From positions 409,887-473,886 of the forward strand of contig NGFH01000002.1 of assembly GCA_002215675.1 (NCBI GenBank): a stretch of DNA of 64,000 bases, given 5' to 3'. A program made the position numbers and the translations under genes. Under the pieces are notes generated by a model, which had not been told where the DNA came from, did no database searches, and saw only the letters and a program-made list of their open reading frames with translations. This document shows positions 60,014 to 64,000 of the stretch, one piece after another (the stretch's first letter is position 1; every line of letters begins with the position of its first letter). The stretch is from Bacteroidetes bacterium 2013_40CM_41_45. Lineage in GTDB: Bacteria; Bacteroidota; Bacteroidia; AKYH767-A; 2013-40CM-41-45.

Positions 60014-61590
60014 AAAATGATTTCGGTATACAGCCGCTCCGAAAATAATATAACTGCAACTTTTGCCTTCGCTAGTTTATTGAAGCCTTCGGCAAAATCG
60101 TAATCTTCTATCGTTAGATTGCTATGGTTTCTGAATGTAATTAAAAAATTATTCCCTGAAATTGAATTTTTAATTTCCTCAATGCTCACTTCAGGATAAA
60201 AATGAAGAAGCGCTTTACAATGATGCTTCCCCGGTATGTAATCAACAATGAGTATCTTATCTTCAAAAAATTCCCACTGACGTTTGTGAACAATCCCGGC
60301 AGAAGTAAACCCTTTTATCGCAGCGGAGCAAGGATTTTCTGTGAGTGATTTATCAATAATTCGCGCGCGTCTTCCCACTCTGAATGAAGCCCACATATCA
60401 CTTTGCCCGAGCCCGTCAACTGAAACGGTATTGTGAGCTTCAGTGGAACGTTCATATTTTCGTCTTGAATTGTTTTCATAGGTGGATATACCGCAATCCA
60501 CTATAACCGGCTTATCGTTTATGTTGAGACAAAAACTCAGCATGTCTGCATGCGTATGCCCAGGATTGTATGAAGGCATAATATTTCCTGCATCTAAAAT
60601 GAGTTCGTATTTTGGAAACGAAAATTTCTTGTAACCGCTTTCGGAAAGAGAAATGCTACCAGTATAAACATCGAGCTGCTTTGCATAGGTCATAAGCCGG
60701 TAAGGGGTTGGTGTTCCGGCTTGAGTCGAATCATTAAAGTCAGGCATCCCTCCGTTTCTGAATGTCATGATATTCATCCAGGATAGCATTGCCCCTGCTT
60801 TTTCCGTCAGGAGGTTTAGAAGTAAATCATTTCCCACGCTATTATTTTTCACCAGGTTAATGCAGTCAAGAATACGATGCAAGATAATGCGGTGATACAT
60901 TGGGCTCAATTCAAAGTGCGCTCCATCTTGCAGGATTTGTTCCCGTAATTCTTTGAGCAAAATATTTTCTGATTGTTTTAAAAGATTTTCATCCCTAAAA
61001 TAAAATCCGGCAAACAGGAGAGAAAATCCGTTTTCGAGCAAATGATTGGCGCCAAGGTGTTTTTCTGTTTCATGACTCAGCTTCAGGTATTGTCTGAATA
61101 AAGACTCGTTGATTTTTGAATCGTCAACATTATTTTTAACAAGAAATTTTATCCAGTTTATCCCTCGAAGGGAAACAGGGTAGGGGTCATACGACGGGGA
61201 ACGTACGTTTGCGTGAGCAATAAAGTGATGAATTAATTTTAACCCGTCCGGAACCTTTATATTTTCCTGATGCAGAAAATCAAAATAGTTGAGATTATAA
61301 TTCCAGAGGAGCCCGTACCCGGAAAAACCCCAATCCACATTTTCCGTCTCAAAAATTTTCTTTTGATTGAGAAAGGTAAATATGTTTGCGGTCAGTGAAT
61401 TATCAGACGGAAGAAAAGGTAACAGCGTCAGTGGCTGAGCCGGTTTAGGCATAGAAATATTTTTTTTAAAAAAATGGTACAGCGCTAGCCTCTTCCGAAA
61501 AGGATTTACCAGGAAAAAAAATATCTGCCGGATGCGCAGATGCCGCACGGTTTCATAATACCGGAAAGAATTTTTGAAGACAGCGCTCAC
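60010..61590 (-). CDS. heparinase II/III-like protein
   Basis: 526 residues. An N-terminal (alpha/alpha) toroid (GLLWNYNLNYFDFLHQE, NWIKFLVKN, GANHLLENGFSLLFAG) is followed by a heparinase II/III beta-sandwich: PSYNPGHTHADMLSFCLNINDKPVIVDCGISTYE, RSTEAHNTVSVDGLGQSDMWASFRVGRRA. There is no signal peptide, so it is cytosolic. Lying among glycosyltransferase genes, it is probably a uronate-modifying lyase or epimerase-like enzyme for surface polysaccharide rather than a degradative enzyme. Confidence 0.85.
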   Translation of the reverse strand: MSAVFKNSFRYYETVRHLRIRQIFFFLVNPFRKRLALYHFFKKNISMPKPAQPLTLLPFLPSDNSLTANIFTFLNQKKIFETENVDWGFSGYGLLWNYNLNYFDFLHQENIKVPDGLKLIHHFIAHANVRSPSYDPYPVSLRGINWIKFLVKNNVDDSKINESLFRQYLKLSHETEKHLGANHLLENGFSLLFAGFYFRDENLLKQSENILLKELREQILQDGAHFELSPMYHRIILHRILDCINLVKNNSVGNDLLLNLLTEKAGAMLSWMNIMTFRNGGMPDFNDSTQAGTPTPYRLMTYAKQLDVYTGSISLSESGYKKFSFPKYELILDAGNIMPSYNPGHTHADMLSFCLNINDKPVIVDCGISTYENNSRRKYERSTEAHNTVSVDGLGQSDMWASFRVGRRARIIDKSLTENPCSAAIKGFTSAGIVHKRQWEFFEDKILIVDYIPGKHHCKALLHFYPEVSIEEIKNSISGNNFLITFRNHSNLTIEDYDFAEGFNKLAKAKVAVILFSERLYTEIIL

Positions 61591-63698
61591 TCAACCTTAA
61601 TCCATTTTTTTTCTTTCAGCGAATCGAGTGCTGCAAAAGTAGCACGGGTCGTATTGTCTATTTCATCAAATGCAATCAGCGGCTCACCTCCGCTTCGCAA
61701 AAAATTCAGATATCGCCTGTATTGTTCCCGGTGGCCTTTATCCTGTGAACCACTCATCCCGTTTCCTTTGAATCCGAAAAGTTTCAATGAACGAAAGTTA
61801 TCAATGAGCAGCGTTCTTCCCGAGGAAAATATTTCTATTTTTTCTTTTGGGTAGGAGGAATGTCCATTAGAAAAATAATTGACAACACCCAACGAGCCAT
61901 TCACGTACTTTAGAAATATCGAAGCTGTGTCCGTGCTAAGATTTGTTTCAGTTCCGGTTGCCGCCATTAAAACAGATTGAATCCTGCTGCCGGTAAAAAA
62001 AGATATCAAGTCGAAATGATGGCATGCCTCACCTATAATTCTTCCTCCGCCGTATTCCAAATCATGCAGCAGGTTATCCGGTGAAATATTTCCGGCATTC
62101 ATGGTAGCCACAACTTGTATGGAAGCGGCATCATTCAAAAGTTTTTTCGCTTTAATACTGTAAGGTGAAAATCTCCTGTTAAAACCAACCATGATGGTGC
62201 CTGTACTTTTTTCATGCGCACTCACAATCGCATTTAACTGTTCTGAATTTATTGCAAGTGGTTTTTCTACAAAAACATTTTTTCCGGCTTTAAGGGCCAT
62301 AACGCTTTGTTCAGCATGCAGGTGATGGGGTGTCAGCACAAAAACAGAATTGATTTCATTATCGTTCAATATATTTTCGAAACCGGAAGTAGCAAATTCC
62401 ACTCCGAATTTTTTGGCAAGAAGAGAAGCAGACAACCCCGTTTCACTGCTGATGTATTTGATATTGGCATTCAGCTTTTTTAGCTCCGGCAATAATTTTC
62501 CTCTTGTAAAATTTCCAGCCCCGCTGATTCCAATAACTTCTTTCCCCGGCGCTTTTTGCTTCTTTGAAATTCTCACGACGGATGAGTGATTGGCAGCAGT
62601 ATCGTAAGTAAAAACAGAAGTCAGTCCCATTGAAGAAAGTAGATTGTCATATACCCTTTGGTAATGTTCAACAGGTACCACCTCGCTGATGAGCGGTTTC
62701 ACATCAAGTGTGCCTGTACTCATCGCACGAAGAACAGCTTCGAAATTTCTTTTAGCGGTCCATCGCACAAACGGCAGGGGATAATCATTGCCTTTCACCT
62801 CATATTCGTCATCGTACCGGCCCGGCCCGTATGAAGACGAAACCCGGAATGAAATTTCTTTCTCGTAAAAATCTTTCCGGTTCAAATGCAAACCGGTGAC
62901 TCCCGTCAGGACAATTCTTCCGCGCTTACGGCACATGCGGGCACTTTGTGAAATAATTTCATCGCTTGCCGAAGAAGCAGTTATAAGCACTCCGTCTGCC
63001 CCGATATCTTGTGTTATGCTTAAAACCTGTTTCACCGCCTCGCTTCCGTGCGCAGCAAATGCAAATATTTTTTGAGAAGATGCCAGAATCACTCTTGATT
63101 CGTTCAAATCAAAACCGATAACTCTGCAGCCATTGGCTGAGAGAAGCTGAGCAGCAATCTGACCTATCAGACCGAGCCCGATAACGACAAATGTTTCTCC
63201 GAAGGTGGGTTCCAACAGGCGAATTCCCTGTAATGCTATAGCTGCAACAGGCGTAAACGCTGCTTCATCGTAAGAAACATTATCCGGTATTTTTGCAGAA
63301 ATATTTTTTGAAACGCTTACCAGTTCTGCATGGTATCCATTGGTTGCAACTCTGTCACCGACTGAAAAACCCGTAACATCTTCACCCACTTTTATCACTT
63401 CGCCCGCATTACAATATCCAAGCGGAAGCGGCTCGTCCAACTTTCTCATTACGCTTTCCATTGTAGGAAAAAAACCATCGGTTTTAATTTTATCGAACAC
63501 CTGCTTTACCCGTTCGGGCTGTTGCATGGCTTTGGAGATAATATTCGCCCTGCCAAATTCCACCAGCATCCGTTCTGTACCGGAAGATACAAGGGTGCGG
63601 TGTGTTTTGACCAGGATATGTCCCCGCTGCAATTGCGGGCGGGGAACATCCTGTAAAATCGTCCCCCCTGATTTAATATCCTGGATTAACTGCTTCAA
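61587..63698 (-). CDS. two-domain oxidoreductase (MDR + Gfo/Idh/MocA)
   Basis: 703 residues. The N-terminal half (1-350) is a medium-chain zinc-type dehydrogenase (GYCNAGEVIKVGEDVTGFSVGDRVATNGYHAE; VIGLGLIGQIAAQLLSANG). The C-terminal half (about 370-700) is Gfo/Idh/MocA-type (GISGAGNFTRGKLLPELKKLN; VFVLTPHHLHAEQSVMALKAGKNVFVEKPLAIN with the EKP motif). Such fusions occur in surface-polysaccharide clusters next to heparinase-like and GT4 genes; it probably makes or modifies a sugar precursor. Four-base overlap with the heparinase-like gene. Confidence 0.88.
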   Translation of the reverse strand: MKQLIQDIKSGGTILQDVPRPQLQRGHILVKTHRTLVSSGTERMLVEFGRANIISKAMQQPERVKQVFDKIKTDGFFPTMESVMRKLDEPLPLGYCNAGEVIKVGEDVTGFSVGDRVATNGYHAELVSVSKNISAKIPDNVSYDEAAFTPVAAIALQGIRLLEPTFGETFVVIGLGLIGQIAAQLLSANGCRVIGFDLNESRVILASSQKIFAFAAHGSEAVKQVLSITQDIGADGVLITASSASDEIISQSARMCRKRGRIVLTGVTGLHLNRKDFYEKEISFRVSSSYGPGRYDDEYEVKGNDYPLPFVRWTAKRNFEAVLRAMSTGTLDVKPLISEVVPVEHYQRVYDNLLSSMGLTSVFTYDTAANHSSVVRISKKQKAPGKEVIGISGAGNFTRGKLLPELKKLNANIKYISSETGLSASLLAKKFGVEFATSGFENILNDNEINSVFVLTPHHLHAEQSVMALKAGKNVFVEKPLAINSEQLNAIVSAHEKSTGTIMVGFNRRFSPYSIKAKKLLNDAASIQVVATMNAGNISPDNLLHDLEYGGGRIIGEACHHFDLISFFTGSRIQSVLMAATGTETNLSTDTASIFLKYVNGSLGVVNYFSNGHSSYPKEKIEIFSSGRTLLIDNFRSLKLFGFKGNGMSGSQDKGHREQYRRYLNFLRSGGEPLIAFDEIDNTTRATFAALDSLKEKKWIKVE

Positions 63699-64000
63699 CG
63701 CGATTGTATTTTAAAATGAGGTTGTTAACAAGATGAATAAAAGATTCATAACGGTCACGGGAATAATTTCCGGAGAGAAAACTTTGGATGTCTTTCTGCA
63801 CATCATAAAAATTATTTTTAAAGTACTCAATGGCGTAAAGATAATCTTCTGCGCTTTTGCAGTATCGAATCACGTTTTGAGGGGCTTCGATAAGTTCAGC
63901 CAATGCCGAATGAACCAGCGGGATTCCGTTTGAAAGAAGACTAAATCCGCGGTTACTGATACTGCCAGCGTTTACGCTCTCAACTTTTGAATCGTAAGGA
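63673..64000 (-). CDS. C-terminal end of a glycosyltransferase-like protein, cut by window
   Basis: The frame is open to the right edge without a start codon; only the last ~108 residues are in the window. The visible text (ISNRGFSLLSNGIPLVHSALAELIEAPQNVIRYCKSAEDYLYAIEYFKNNF) looks like the C-terminal donor-binding region of a GT-B glycosyltransferase. The TTG at 63903 sits inside the reading frame and is not the start. It overlaps the oxidoreductase gene by 26 bases. Confidence 0.7.
   Translation of the reverse strand, partial: PYDSKVESVNAGSISNRGFSLLSNGIPLVHSALAELIEAPQNVIRYCKSAEDYLYAIEYFKNNFYDVQKDIQSFLSGNYSRDRYESFIHLVNNLILKYNRVEAVNPGY

Overview
The window is chromosomal DNA of a Bacteroidota bacterium. 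The evidence is a DUF4835/PorD-coaBC-rpoZ-bamD block, a CarboxypepD_reg-TonB receptor, type III glutamine synthetase, lipoproteins with an LxxC lipobox, and promoters of the TTTG-N20-TAnnTTTG type. Shine-Dalgarno sequences are mostly absent. I see no rRNA, tRNA, CRISPR array, prophage or transposase. Most of the sequence is housekeeping, in short operons that change strand often. The Lnt gene at the left edge and a glycosyltransferase-like gene at the right edge are cut by the window.

Layout. 1-10.1 kb: lnt (5' cut), DUF58 protein, trxA, dnaE, and the envelope block DUF4835/coaBC/rpoZ/bamD. 10.3-16.7 kb: secreted hydrolase, GT-C/TPR membrane protein, large BNR-repeat secreted protein. 16.7-20.4 kb: an accessory islet of five small unrelated minus-strand genes. 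20.6-28.6 kb: rlmB, queA, ispD, DoxX, YihY, nadC, a DoxX/MauE-thioredoxin protein, a DUF1599 protein, folP. 28.7-33.7 kb: cdaA, then a sulfur-handling set (thioredoxin, rhodanese, CstB-like persulfide dioxygenase-rhodanese) divergent from an SLC13/TrkA-C transporter. 33.9-36.2 kb: murI, mrp, nifU-like. 36.2-42.3 kb: polytopic membrane protein, a one-gene cassette-like unit, TonB receptor with small partner, hydrolase. 42.5-47.6 kb: Nudix, then a DNA-repair group (tag, recQ, aag) with rlmI. 47.6-52.7 kb: beta-barrel, OstA-like protein, two paralogous collagen-motif lipoproteins, beta-carbonic anhydrase, VOC protein. 52.8-58.8 kb: glnA type III, anchorless TonB C-terminal domain, recG, rhomboid. 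58.8-64 kb: a surface-polysaccharide operon (GT4, heparinase-II/III-like protein, two-domain oxidoreductase, cut glycosyltransferase).

The non-coding DNA is the most unusual part. First, at least a dozen gaps hold tracts with a strict 7-nt period. The heptad differs from locus to locus, and the tracts are often followed by an inverted heptad array, so that the whole folds into a hairpin. Second, three short single-gene units share cassette-like ends: a 26-nt 3' border identical at loci 20 kb apart, a 17-nt 5' border, and inverted GTTATNNGC termini. They resemble integron cassettes, but no integrase is present. Third, the start of rlmB is duplicated around an inserted lipoprotein gene. Fourth, palindromic repeats have entered coding sequence in nadC (11 residues, in frame) and probably at the end of folP.

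All functions are assigned from motifs and overall resemblance read by eye. No database search was run.
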